A DNA stretch of 16,800 nt from Acidobacteriota bacterium (GCA_003223065.1 QHXU01000133.1:15607-32406), one strand, 5' to 3'; shown: positions 1 to 7,288, counted from the first letter of the stretch. A program made the numbers and translations. Notes: generated from the sequence alone by a model not told the origin.

Positions 1-789
1 GGCGTCGATGTGTCGGATTCCTCGAGCTATGAGATTTATTTCGGCGCGAAGTTCGTGCCGCAGTCAGGCCCCGGCGTTTTTCTGAATCCGCAAGGTGTGT
101 TCAACGCCGCGAGTTATGCGCCAGCCGGGTTTCCGCTATCGCCGGGCGGCGTTATGACGCTTTTCGGCACCGGATTCGGAACCCAGAGCGCCACCGCGCA
201 GGGCGGCAGACCGTTCCCGAATACGCTTGCCGGCGTGCAGGTTACGGTAAATGGCACGCTTGCGCCCATGTATTCGGTATCCGCAAATCCGGCTCAGATC
301 AGCGCCGTGGTGCCGTTCGGCGCGACCGGCCCTACGGCCACGATCGTGGTTAGCGTCAACGGCACGAAGTCCAATTCCGTCGAGGTGCCTCTTGGGGCCA
401 GTGCACCCGGCATTTTTTCAATAGCGATGAACGGGCTCGGCGACGGGGCGGTCCTTCACCGCGACTTTTCGCTGGTGAACGCATCCAATCCGGCCAGGCG
501 CGGCGAAATCGTGCAGGTATTCCTCACGGGGCTGGGCGCCGTCAGTCCGCCGATTCCGGACGGCGACGTCGCGCCGGTGACTCCGCTGAGTGTAGTCACG
601 GGGCCCGTGAACGTCTACGTTGGCGGGCAGTTCGTGACCAACATCCAGTTCAAAGGGCTCGCGCCGACACTCGCCGGGCTCTATCAGCTGAATATCGAGA
701 TTCCCGTGGGCGTTGCCTCCGGTTCACAGAGCCTGGCCGTGCAAACCGTGGAGGGATTCACAGATCTGGTAAATATCGCGATCCAGTAG
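1..789 (+). CDS. TIGR03437-type C-terminal domain protein (3' end only)
   Basis: The reading frame is open from base 1, so this is the C-terminal 262 residues of a gene that starts before the window; the GTG at base 10 is only the first start-like codon. The sequence fits the 'Solibacter uncharacterised C-terminal domain' (TIGR03437): an NAASYAPAG opening, a PGGVMTLFGTGFG strand, a VQVTVNGTLAP segment, SANPAQISAVVPFG, SAPGIFS, an EIVQVFLTGLGAV segment, then GLYQLNIEIPVG and a final IAIQ. The domain is expected to be an all-beta, Ig-like module at the end of secreted or surface proteins, often behind variable or repeat-rich N-terminal parts; its function is unknown. No catalytic residues are apparent. 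The stop lies 3 bases from the stop of convergent mnmE, leaving no room for a terminator. The N-terminal architecture and any signal peptide cannot be judged here. Confidence 0.85.
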   Translation, partial: GVDVSDSSSYEIYFGAKFVPQSGPGVFLNPQGVFNAASYAPAGFPLSPGGVMTLFGTGFGTQSATAQGGRPFPNTLAGVQVTVNGTLAPMYSVSANPAQISAVVPFGATGPTATIVVSVNGTKSNSVEVPLGASAPGIFSIAMNGLGDGAVLHRDFSLVNASNPARRGEIVQVFLTGLGAVSPPIPDGDVAPVTPLSVVTGPVNVYVGGQFVTNIQFKGLAPTLAGLYQLNIEIPVGVASGSQSLAVQTVEGFTDLVNIAIQ

Positions 790-792
790 ACG

Positions 793-2145
793 TTATTTTC
801 CAATGCAAAACGTCGAAAAGATCCGATTCAGAATGTCATCCGCGGTCGTGGCTCCGGTAATGGCATCAATCGGGCGGAGCGCCGCATAGAGATCGAGCAG
901 CAGCATTTCATGCGGGATACCGAGCGTGGTGGCATTGCGCGCCTGTTCGAGGGCTTCGTGGGATTCCTTCAAAAGTTGCTCGTGCCGCAGGCTGGTAATG
1001 AATCCGCCCTCCTGTTCCAGGCGGCCCCGCGGCGCGATCGAATCCACCAGCCGGCGGCGCAGCTCCGCTAGACCTTCGCCGGTAAGCGCGGAAACGGGCA
1101 GCCCATCGGCGATCTCAGCCTGGCGTAACAAGTCGCACTTATTTCCCGCGACCAAAGACTTGCCCTGCTCGCGGGCATGGCGAATCAAGTCGCAATCCTC
1201 GGCTGTAACGGGCGTCGAGAGATCGATCACGACCAGAGTCAGATCGGCATCCGCCATCGCCTGATAGCTGCGCTCGATACCGAGACTTTCAACGATGTCT
1301 TGTCCCCGGCGGATGCCGGCCGTATCGACAAACTTCACCGGAATGCCATCGAGCGAGGCGGTCTCCGATACCAGGTCGCGCGTGGTGCCCGGGATCTCCG
1401 TGACGATGGCGCGATCCTGCTCCAGAAGCCGGTTGAACAGGCTGCTCTTGCCGACGTTCGGCCGTCCGACAATAGCCAGCGTGAACCCCTCGTGGACAAG
1501 TTTTCCGTAGGCGAAGCTTGCGATCAAGGCGCTGATCGCTGACGTGATCGGTTCCAGCCGGCGGAGAATCTCTTCAGCCGGTGCGACGCTCACGTCGTCC
1601 TCCGCGAAATCGATTCCCGCCTCGAGCAACGCGATCAGCTCGAGCAACGGTTCCTTCACCGGCTTAAGCCGCCGCGAAACTGAGCCTTCAGCCTGTTGTG
1701 CGGCGATGCGGGCCTGGTAGAGCGTGGTGGCTTCAATCAGGTCGCGCACGGCTTCGGCCTGCGGCAGATCGATGCGACCCCGGAGATACGCGCGCAGGGT
1801 GAACTCGCCCGGCTCAGCCATGCGTGCGCCGGCCTGGCAGACTCGCGCGAGCGCGTAGCGCAATACCACGGGGGATCCATGGCAGGAAATCTCGACCACG
1901 TCCTCGGCGGTGTAAGACCGCGGCGCAGCAAAGTACGTCACCACCACTTGGTCGACAGAGTGGCCGCCGGAGTCGGGGAGTTTCGCGAGGCTTGCGCTCC
2001 ACGGGCGCCAGAGGGCGCCGCCCTCTGGGAAGCGCAGCACCTGTTCCGCGATCGCACGCGCGTTCTGGCCTGAAATGCGGACGATGCCGATTCCGCCTCG
2101 TCCAGGCGGTGTGGAGACTGCTGCGATAGTGTCGGAAAGATTCAC
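793..2145 (-). CDS. mnmE: tRNA modification GTPase MnmE (TrmE)
   Basis: With MnmG, MnmE makes the cmnm5/nm5 modification of wobble uridine 34 in several tRNAs, using a folate-derived one-carbon unit and K+-stimulated GTP hydrolysis; it acts in the cytoplasm. At 450 aa it has the family's usual length. The N-terminal folate-binding domain opens with DTIAAVSTPPGRGGIGIVRI and carries GEFTLRAYLRGRIDLPQAEA at 113-132. The inserted G domain has P-loop GRPNVGKS (227-234), G2 PGTTRD (252-257), DTAG (274-277) and NKCD (335-338). The protein ends in the diagnostic CIGK, whose Cys is functionally important. The start is GTG (M-N-L-S-D), and its G lies within the upstream khpB stop (TAGTG), suggesting translational coupling. 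It is the last gene of the rpmH-rnpA-yidD-yidC-khpB-mnmE cluster. mnmG is not in the window. Confidence 0.97.
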   Translation of the reverse strand: MNLSDTIAAVSTPPGRGGIGIVRISGQNARAIAEQVLRFPEGGALWRPWSASLAKLPDSGGHSVDQVVVTYFAAPRSYTAEDVVEISCHGSPVVLRYALARVCQAGARMAEPGEFTLRAYLRGRIDLPQAEAVRDLIEATTLYQARIAAQQAEGSVSRRLKPVKEPLLELIALLEAGIDFAEDDVSVAPAEEILRRLEPITSAISALIASFAYGKLVHEGFTLAIVGRPNVGKSSLFNRLLEQDRAIVTEIPGTTRDLVSETASLDGIPVKFVDTAGIRRGQDIVESLGIERSYQAMADADLTLVVIDLSTPVTAEDCDLIRHAREQGKSLVAGNKCDLLRQAEIADGLPVSALTGEGLAELRRRLVDSIAPRGRLEQEGGFITSLRHEQLLKESHEALEQARNATTLGIPHEMLLLDLYAALRPIDAITGATTADDILNRIFSTFCIGK

Positions 2146-2798
2146 TACCCGCGGCGGCGGTCGCGATCACGCCCGCGTCCGGGTGGACCACCGCGGCGAT
2201 CCCGCCGGAAGGGTGCGCCCGGCCCGCGGCCGCCCGGCCCGCGACCTGGAGGACCTTCCGGCCGTGGACGCGGCGGGCGGATCGGCTCGGGAAGAGTCTG
2301 CATATCGGAGGGCACCACTACTACCTGGCGGATCGGCCCCTCGCCCACGCTCTCGCTGCGCACCTCCGTCTGGTCGCGCAAAGCCAGGTGAAGAATGCGG
2401 CGTTCGCGGCTGTTCATCGGGCTAAAGTGAAACGGAACATGGGTTTTCTTCACGCGCTCGGCGGCGGCCAGGGCGCTCATGCGCAGTTCCTCGATGCGCA
2501 GCACGCGGTGATCATTGGCGTCGAAACAAAGCCTCGAATGCTCTTCCGGCGCCATGCCGATCGCTTCCATGGTCAACTGCTCAAGCGCCAGCAGGAGTTC
2601 GGCTTTGTTCGCCAGCAGCAGCTCGACGTCGGGCCCGCTGAACCGAACCAGCAGATCCGGATTCTCAAAATCCGGATGCGGCGTCTCGCCCGCGGCCACG
2701 GCATAATTCAGCTTGAAGCCTGCCAGACGGATTACGGTATTGAGGAATTGCTCGATGCGTGGTCCCGCATCCTGGACCGTATACTTCTTCTCGCCCAC
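2145..2798 (-). CDS. khpB: KhpB/Jag-like KH-R3H RNA-binding protein with Arg/Gly-rich tail
   Basis: A 217-aa homologue of Jag/KhpB, a cytoplasmic RNA-binding protein that in Gram-positive bacteria pairs with KhpA and affects sRNA function, cell elongation and division. The R3H domain (about 105-162) is clear: SPMNSRERRILH holds the Arg-x3-His pair (R133, H137), followed by SVGEGPIRQVVVVP. A type-II KH-like region (about 15-100) precedes it, but where the family has a GxxG loop (typically GKRG) this protein reads A-N-K-A (63-66), so nucleic-acid contact by the KH part may be altered. The usual N-terminal Jag_N domain is absent. Residues 166-217 form a Pro/Arg/Gly-rich, very basic tail likely to be disordered and RNA-binding. 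The start is GTG, 3 bases after the yidC stop, with AGGA about 10 bases upstream. The place between yidC and mnmE is the standard one. Confidence 0.88.
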   Translation of the reverse strand: MGEKKYTVQDAGPRIEQFLNTVIRLAGFKLNYAVAAGETPHPDFENPDLLVRFSGPDVELLLANKAELLLALEQLTMEAIGMAPEEHSRLCFDANDHRVLRIEELRMSALAAAERVKKTHVPFHFSPMNSRERRILHLALRDQTEVRSESVGEGPIRQVVVVPSDMQTLPEPIRPPRPRPEGPPGRGPGGRGPGAPFRRDRRGGPPGRGRDRDRRRG

Positions 2799-2801
2799 CG
2801 T

Positions 2802-4496
2802 TCAGTTCCTGCTCTTTTTCTTTGGCACCGGCTTCACGTCGACCACCGCCGGCGTCGGGGTGCTTCTATTCAGAAGCCATTGCTGAGCAATGCCCACCAG
2901 ATTGCCGGTCAACCAGTATAACACCAGGCCCGCGGACTGATAGTAAAACATGAATCCGAGTGCCAGCGGCATGATCAACATCATCTTTTGCTGCGCCGGG
3001 TCCATTCCCGGACTGGGTGTCATTTTCTGCGAGAGAAACTGCGTTACGATCAGCAACACGGGCAGCACCCGTATGGAAAGCGTCTCCGGCTGCGAAAGAT
3101 CCGGCACCCACAGCCAGCTTGCCCCTCGCATCTGGATGGCCACCGTGAGCACTTTATAAAACGCGAAGAAAAACGGGAGCTGCAGCACCATCGGCAAGCA
3201 GCCGCCTACCGGGTTCACGCCGTGCTTCTTGTAAAGGTCCATCATTTCCTGGTTCTGCTCGGCCTTGCGCGGGTCCCGCAGTGAAAGATCCTTGTACTTG
3301 GCATTGATCGCGGCAATCTGAGGCTGCAGCGCCTGCATCTTCTTCGAAGATTTCATGCTGGATAGTTTCAGTGGAAACAACACGGTGTTGATGGCGATGG
3401 TGACCAGCACAATAGCCCAGCCGTAGTTGTGCGCCACGTGTTCCGCCGTCCAGTTCAGAACCAGAAACAAGGGCTTGGCGATAAATCCGGACCAGCCCCA
3501 GTCCACCACCTGCTCCAGCTTCGGATCGACCTTTTGCAGAAGTTCCGTGTCCTTCGGGCCGACATACAGGGCGAAGCCATTGAGGCCCTCCCCGCCCACG
3601 CCCGCGCCGATGCGCTGCTCCTCAGCGCCTTTCTCGCCCGGGACGGGGTCGGAGAATGTCGTCAATTCCACCGATGAGTGGCCGCCGGGCAGAAACACTC
3701 CGGCGAAGAAGCTGTCCTCGAGTCCGGCGAACGAGTACTGGCCGCTATTCGCAACAGGACCGTTCTTGGCGTCCTTCACCTCTTTTTCAGTGAGCTTTCC
3801 GGCTGCCAGATCGTAATACAGGGTGTGCTGTGCAGACGCCGGATTCAGAACGGTCGAATCGCCGAATCCGCCACGCCAGGTCAGCAGGTGCGGTAGGAGC
3901 ACGCCATTTTGCGTAACCTGTGATGTTATATCGACCAGATAGCTTTTTCGGGAGAAGCTAAACGATTTCTTTGTCAGGGCCCGGCCGTCGGAGAATTCGA
4001 ACGTCAGGATCAGGTTATCGGGCGAATGTTCCATCCGGAACAAAGCCCCGTTTGGATCGGTCTGAGGCGCCTGGCCTTTGAAGACCAGCGAGAAAGGCGC
4101 CGGCACGGTTGAGAGTGCCTTTTGGTTCACCAGGTCGAGCGGCTTGCCGAGATGATCTTTGTACGCCTTCAGGATCCAGCTCCGCGCCACTGCGCCCCGG
4201 TTCGAAAAGACCACGCGATAGAGGTCCGTTTCAACCGTGATGGTCTCTTCTTTATCTGCAGCCACCTGGCCTGGCATTTCCATTTGCTTCGCGGGAGCCG
4301 CCGCGGCCTGCGCTTTTGCGGTAGGGTTGTTTTCCGCCGGCGCGGATTTCGGAGCAGGTGGGGCTGCGGCTGCCGCCGGTTTGTTTTGGGGCGGAGCAGG
4401 CGCCGGCTTGTAAAAATACGGCGTGACGAATAGCACCAGGCCCATCAGCAAGAATGCGATGAGCAGCCTTTGCTCCATCGAAAGTTCCTTCTTCAT
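2802..4496 (-). CDS. yidC: Membrane protein insertase YidC
   Basis: YidC inserts and folds inner-membrane proteins, alone or with SecYEG. At 564 aa it has the Gram-negative five-helix layout: TM1 at about 11-28, a Pro/Ala-rich linker (31-80), a periplasmic beta-sandwich domain (about 85-340) and the insertase core (about 345-545). Core landmarks are FPLKLSSMKSSKKMQALQPQ (374-393), a cytoplasmic coiled hairpin, then HGVNPVGGCLPMVLQLPFFF (425-444), DPAQQKMMLIMP (499-510) and SAGLVLYWLTGNL (521-533). By eye, the E. coli groove arginine (R366) aligns with N370 here; K377 is nearby. The tail is Lys-rich (KKKSRN), as expected for ribosome contact. The first ATG is used here, but the second (M7, at 4478) is preceded by AAGGA at good spacing and gives the classical MEQRLLIAF N-terminus, so a 558-aa form is equally credible. 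It lies 12 bases after yidD. Confidence 0.96.
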   Translation of the reverse strand: MKKELSMEQRLLIAFLLMGLVLFVTPYFYKPAPAPPQNKPAAAAAPPAPKSAPAENNPTAKAQAAAAPAKQMEMPGQVAADKEETITVETDLYRVVFSNRGAVARSWILKAYKDHLGKPLDLVNQKALSTVPAPFSLVFKGQAPQTDPNGALFRMEHSPDNLILTFEFSDGRALTKKSFSFSRKSYLVDITSQVTQNGVLLPHLLTWRGGFGDSTVLNPASAQHTLYYDLAAGKLTEKEVKDAKNGPVANSGQYSFAGLEDSFFAGVFLPGGHSSVELTTFSDPVPGEKGAEEQRIGAGVGGEGLNGFALYVGPKDTELLQKVDPKLEQVVDWGWSGFIAKPLFLVLNWTAEHVAHNYGWAIVLVTIAINTVLFPLKLSSMKSSKKMQALQPQIAAINAKYKDLSLRDPRKAEQNQEMMDLYKKHGVNPVGGCLPMVLQLPFFFAFYKVLTVAIQMRGASWLWVPDLSQPETLSIRVLPVLLIVTQFLSQKMTPSPGMDPAQQKMMLIMPLALGFMFYYQSAGLVLYWLTGNLVGIAQQWLLNRSTPTPAVVDVKPVPKKKSRN

Positions 4497-4508
4497 ACAG
4501 CGGACGAC

Positions 4509-4718
4509 CTATCGAACCGGATCGAAACCTCCTTCATGAAACGGGTGGCAGCGCAGGAGCCGCAGCAAACCCATCCACGCGCCCTGAAGCGCGCCATGCT
4601 TCTCCACCGCCTCGATCATGTATTCCGAGCAGGTGGGATGAAAACGGCAGGCCGAAGGCAGCATCGGAGAGATCCACCGCTTGTAGGTACGAAGAATGAG
4701 CACCACTAGTTGCCGCAT
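4509..4718 (-). CDS. yidD: Membrane protein insertion efficiency factor YidD
   Basis: A 69-aa YidD, a small membrane-associated protein that helps YidC-dependent insertion. The family signature is complete: ISPMLPSACRFHPTCSEY (16-33) with C24 and C30, then AVEKHG (37-42), and RCHPFHEGGFDPV (56-68) with C57. A longer in-frame ORF begins at 4826, but its first 36 residues lie inside rnpA and have no family character. The ATG at 4718 gives the usual N-terminus (MRQLVVLILRTYKRWISP) and has a strong Shine-Dalgarno sequence. The gene overlaps the end of rnpA by 13 bases, the common rnpA-yidD arrangement, and yidC follows after 12 bases. An N-terminal amphipathic/hydrophobic helix (about 3-20) probably anchors it to the membrane. 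Confidence 0.95.
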   Translation of the reverse strand: MRQLVVLILRTYKRWISPMLPSACRFHPTCSEYMIEAVEKHGALQGAWMGLLRLLRCHPFHEGGFDPVR

Positions 4719-5056
4719 TTTTCGATCACCTTCCGGATCGCCCGCTCGATTTCCGGAAACGGAGCGGCGAGCGCTGCCCGGCGCGGATTGAGAACAATAT
4801 CCCACTGCGGCCCAAGCGCGGCGCAATGTTTCCTGAAGGCCTCACGCAACCGGCGCTTGATGCGGTTCCGTTCCACGGCTCCTCCAAGCGCTCGCGGCAC
4901 GGTGAGACCCAAGCGCGCGCAGACACGACTGCCCGCGTCCGTGCGCGCCAGGCAGAAGGCGGCGAACAAAGGGCTGGAGAGGCGAATGCCGTTGTCATAG
5001 ACCACTCGAAACTCGGCGGAGCGCAAGATTCGGGACGACCGCGGAAACCGAAGCAA
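4706..5056 (-). CDS. rnpA: Ribonuclease P protein component RnpA
   Basis: RnpA binds the catalytic RNase P RNA and helps it recognise the 5' leader of precursor tRNAs. The signature RNRIKRRLREAFR is present (from about residue 63), preceded by FPRSSRILRSAEFRVVYDNG and RLGLTVPRALGGAVE. The maximal ORF (from 5167) would overlap rpmH by about 95 bases and carries a non-homologous 37-residue extension. Downstream of the rpmH stop the first acceptable start is TTG at 5056 (then L-R-F-P-R-S-S-R-I-L), giving 116 aa, the normal family size. The upstream sequence (CCGGCGGC) is only a weak Shine-Dalgarno, so initiation may depend on translation of rpmH, 16 bases upstream. It overlaps yidD by 13 bases. 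Confidence 0.93.
   Translation of the reverse strand: MLRFPRSSRILRSAEFRVVYDNGIRLSSPLFAAFCLARTDAGSRVCARLGLTVPRALGGAVERNRIKRRLREAFRKHCAALGPQWDIVLNPRRAALAAPFPEIERAIRKVIEKCGN
4725..4732 (-). promoter_or_regulatory. Ribosome binding site of yidD
   Basis: Read on the minus strand, AAGGTGAT is a near-perfect complement of the 16S rRNA 3' end and sits 6 bases (CGAAAA) before the ATG at 4718. It lies inside the 3' end of rnpA, so yidD is translated from within its neighbour. It decides the yidD start in favour of the short 69-aa form. Confidence 0.75.
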
Positions 5057-5072
5057 GCCGCCGGCAACGGGC

Positions 5073-5246
5073 TTAATGGGATTTCGCGTACCGAACAGCT
5101 CTCTCGTCGCTGACCGTAAGCTTGTGGCGGCCCCGCGCGCGGCGCCGCGCGAGCACGGCCTGGCCATTTTTTGTCTTCATCCGCGCTCGGAATCCGTGCG
5201 TCTTGGCGCGTTTTCGATTGTTGGGCTGAAATGTGCGTTTCGGCAT
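5073..5246 (-). CDS. rpmH: 50S ribosomal protein L34
   Basis: L34 is a small, very basic protein of the large ribosomal subunit. Translating the minus strand from the ATG at 5246 gives 57 residues beginning MPKRTFQPNNRKRAKTHGFR, followed by ARMKTKNGQAVLARRRARGR, an unmistakable L34 core. The C-terminus (HKLTVSDERAVRYAKSH) is about a dozen residues longer than the typical 44-46-aa protein. The ATG has no strong Shine-Dalgarno sequence (GTTGAACGAATC precedes it). It heads the cluster rpmH-rnpA-yidD-yidC-khpB-mnmE and has its own promoter about 70 bases upstream. dnaA, the classical neighbour on the other side, is absent. Confidence 0.97.
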   Translation of the reverse strand: MPKRTFQPNNRKRAKTHGFRARMKTKNGQAVLARRRARGRHKLTVSDERAVRYAKSH

Positions 5247-5317
5247 GATTCGTTCAACTTAACGCGCACGACGCAACAAGCGAAGGCGCACCAATGGATA
5301 GGTCAACTTTTGTTTTC

Positions 5318-5326
5318 ATTATACCA
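5318..5326 (-). promoter_or_regulatory. Extended -10 promoter for the rpmH operon
   Basis: The minus strand reads TGGTATAAT, a perfect TATAAT -10 hexamer (5318-5323) with an extended -10 TGn (5324-5326). Transcription would start near 5311, giving a leader of about 65 bases before the rpmH ATG. No good -35 hexamer is seen at 16-18 bases upstream (GGTGCG), which fits an extended -10 promoter. It lies in the 109-base gap between rpmH and the dehydratase gene, the best promoter sequence in the window. Confidence 0.7.
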
Positions 5327-5355
5327 GAGGCGGGCGAGAACGCACCGCGCTGCGT

Positions 5356-6312
5356 TCAGAATGTGGCGAGCTGCTCGTAATCGACGTTCCCTCCGGAAAT
5401 CACGATGCCTACGCGTCCGAGCCCCGAAGGCAATTTCCCGCACAGCGCAGCTGCGGCCGCTACGGCTCCGCTTGGTTCCGCCAGAATCTTCAGCCGCATC
5501 AGCAGGAACTTCACCGTAGCCCGGATTTCGTCGTCCGTCACCAGCAGAATTTTTTCCACGTGCCGCTGGATGATGGGAAAAGTCAACTCGCCGGGAGCCG
5601 GAGACCGAAGCCCGTCGGCAATCGTCTCCGGAGGCGGAATCTCGACGCGCTTGCCGGCGGCGAATGAGAGATACGCATCGTTGGCGCCGGCGGGCTCGAC
5701 GCCAAAGATGCGGATCTCCCGGCGCAGATGCCGGGCCGCGATGGAGCTGCCCGAGATCAACCCGCCTCCGCCGATGCACACCACGAGCGCGCCCAAATCC
5801 GGCACTTCTTCAAGCAGCTCTTTGGCCGCGGTGCCCTGTCCGGCGATCGTCCAGGGATGATCGTATGGCGGCACCAGCGTCGCGCCCGTCTCCGCCGAAA
5901 TTCTCGCACTGATCGCGCCGCGGTCATCGGTAAGGCGGTTATAGGAGACGATCCGCGCACCTTGCGCACGCGTCGCCTCGAGTTTCGAGCGAGGCGCGTC
6001 TTCAGGCATCACGAGCGTCGCAGGAGCACCCACGGCGCGCGCCGCAATCGCCACGGCCTGGGCATGATTACCGGACGAATGCGCCACCACGCCTCGCGGC
6101 AGTTGATCCTTGGGAATTGAGAAAATGAAATTCGATGCGCCGCGGATCTTGAACGCGCCGCCTGTCTGAAGATTTTCGCACTTGAAGAACGCGGTGACGC
6201 CCGCCGCCGCGTCGAAGCTTCGCGAAGTCATCACCGGCGTGCGCTTGGCGATCGTGCGGATGCGTTCCGCCGCGCTCCGAATGTGCTCGAACGTAACCTC
6301 AGTATCCGGCAT
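5356..6312 (-). CDS. PLP-dependent threonine/serine dehydratase (or serine racemase-like)
   Basis: A fold-type II PLP enzyme of 318 aa with the tryptophan-synthase-beta-like domain. The Schiff-base lysine is K55 in GGAFKIRGA (51-59). SSGNHAQ (79-85) is the substrate/PLP loop, GGGGL (182-186) binds the PLP phosphate, and SGGNVD near the C-terminus contacts the pyridine nitrogen side. It would deaminate L-threonine to 2-oxobutyrate or L-serine to pyruvate. It has no C-terminal ACT domains, unlike biosynthetic IlvA (about 500 aa), so it resembles the catabolic TdcB/serine racemase/hydroxyaspartate ammonia-lyase group; sequence alone does not decide among these. The ATG overlaps the upstream dehydrogenase gene by 14 bases, with GGA 7-9 bases ahead, so the two are probably co-translated. 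Confidence 0.88.
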   Translation of the reverse strand: MPDTEVTFEHIRSAAERIRTIAKRTPVMTSRSFDAAAGVTAFFKCENLQTGGAFKIRGASNFIFSIPKDQLPRGVVAHSSGNHAQAVAIAARAVGAPATLVMPEDAPRSKLEATRAQGARIVSYNRLTDDRGAISARISAETGATLVPPYDHPWTIAGQGTAAKELLEEVPDLGALVVCIGGGGLISGSSIAARHLRREIRIFGVEPAGANDAYLSFAAGKRVEIPPPETIADGLRSPAPGELTFPIIQRHVEKILLVTDDEIRATVKFLLMRLKILAEPSGAVAAAAALCGKLPSGLGRVGIVISGGNVDYEQLATF

Positions 6313-7270
6313 GTTTATCCACGATGTTCAGGAGCGGCTCGCCTTTCGTGAACCGCGCGAAGTTTTCGAGGAAACACGACAACGCGCGCTCCCTCCATCC
6401 CGGACCATGATCCACCGTGTGCGGTGACATCAGCACGTTGGGCAGGCGATAAAACGGATGCCCCGCGGGCAAGGGCTCCGTGTCGAAGACGTCCATCGCC
6501 GCCCCGCGGATCTTTCGCGATTCGAGCGCGCGGATCAACGCTGCTTCATCCACGACGGGGCCGCGGCCCACATTGATTATCACGGCGGCCGGCTTCATCG
6601 CCGCGATCTGCTCCTCGCCGACCATTCCTCGTGTTTCGGACGTTAGCGGCGCCGCGACCAGAACGTAGTCGCTCGCAGCGACCATGTCGGTGATCCGCTC
6701 CGGCGGATAGGTCGCATCGAGTAGGGGATCGCCGGCGGAGAGCTCCGGCTTACGCCGGACCGCGAGGATCCGCATACCAAACGGGCGAGCCCGTTCCGCC
6801 GCCGCGCTGCCGATGCCTCCGTATCCGACGATGCCTAGCGTCCGCCCGTGCAGCTCGTCGGTTTCGAACGGCTCCCAGCAGTGCGCCTCCTGCTGGCGGA
6901 TCATGCGCCGGAGGTCATAGGCGAAATGCAGCATCACCGCGACCGCCCATTCACCCAGCGGCCGCCGATAAACACCGCGGCCGTTGGTCAGCGGCACCGG
7001 ACTTGCCAGAATTTCGGGCGATAGCAGCAGCTCCACCCCGGCCGAAAGAGAATGCACCCAGCGCACGCGTGCGGCGTACGGGAACGTGGCGAGCAGCAGG
7101 GTGGGATCGCGAAACTCGGCGTTCAGAATCACGTCCGCATCCCGCGCCGCTTCCCGCAGCCGGTCCAGATCATCGCTGACCATAATGCGGGTCCCGCCAG
7201 GCAGTTGAGCCAGCGACTTCAAATGCGGGGCCGCCGGATTAGCGGTCACCAGCAGAGTCAGGACGCCCAT
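6299..7270 (-). CDS. D-2-hydroxyacid dehydrogenase (NAD(P)-dependent)
   Basis: A 2-hydroxyacid dehydrogenase of the phosphoglycerate/glyoxylate/hydroxypyruvate reductase family, interconverting 2-oxoacids and D-2-hydroxyacids. From the start chosen here it has 323 aa: a flavodoxin-like substrate domain (about 1-95 plus the C-terminus) and a central Rossmann domain with GYGGIG (149-154). The catalytic triad is present: Arg in NVGRGPVVDE (about 236), Glu in DVFDTEPLP (about 265) and His in SPHTVDHGP (about 284). The longest ORF begins at 7330 inside the divergent zinc-ribbon gene. The ATG at 7270 gives a normal beta-strand opening (MGVLTLLVTAN) and lies just downstream of a possible -10 element. 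Its 3' end overlaps the dehydratase gene by 14 bases. A shared role in serine/hydroxypyruvate/glycerate conversion is only an inference; the substrate is unknown. Confidence 0.88.
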   Translation of the reverse strand: MGVLTLLVTANPAAPHLKSLAQLPGGTRIMVSDDLDRLREAARDADVILNAEFRDPTLLLATFPYAARVRWVHSLSAGVELLLSPEILASPVPLTNGRGVYRRPLGEWAVAVMLHFAYDLRRMIRQQEAHCWEPFETDELHGRTLGIVGYGGIGSAAAERARPFGMRILAVRRKPELSAGDPLLDATYPPERITDMVAASDYVLVAAPLTSETRGMVGEEQIAAMKPAAVIINVGRGPVVDEAALIRALESRKIRGAAMDVFDTEPLPAGHPFYRLPNVLMSPHTVDHGPGWRERALSCFLENFARFTKGEPLLNIVDKHAGY

Positions 7271-7288
7271 ACGTCGGATCGCAAACCC

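Noticed and set aside
1696..2425. Plus-strand ORFs of 100-130 codons opposite mnmE and khpB
   Set aside because: Shadow frames of GC-rich genes; Arg/Gly/Ala-rich, no domain features, no ribosome binding sites.
4719..4826. N-terminal extension of YidD (105-aa form)
   Set aside because: It is antiparallel-free but overlaps rnpA in another frame, lacks family similarity, and a strong Shine-Dalgarno supports the ATG at 4718.
5057..5167. N-terminal extension of RnpA (153-aa form)
   Set aside because: It would run through most of rpmH in another frame; RnpA similarity begins only after the TTG at 5056.
6315..6323. DnaA-box-like TTATCCACG
   Set aside because: One mismatch, isolated, and inside the coding end of the dehydrogenase gene; no cluster of boxes or AT-rich region nearby.
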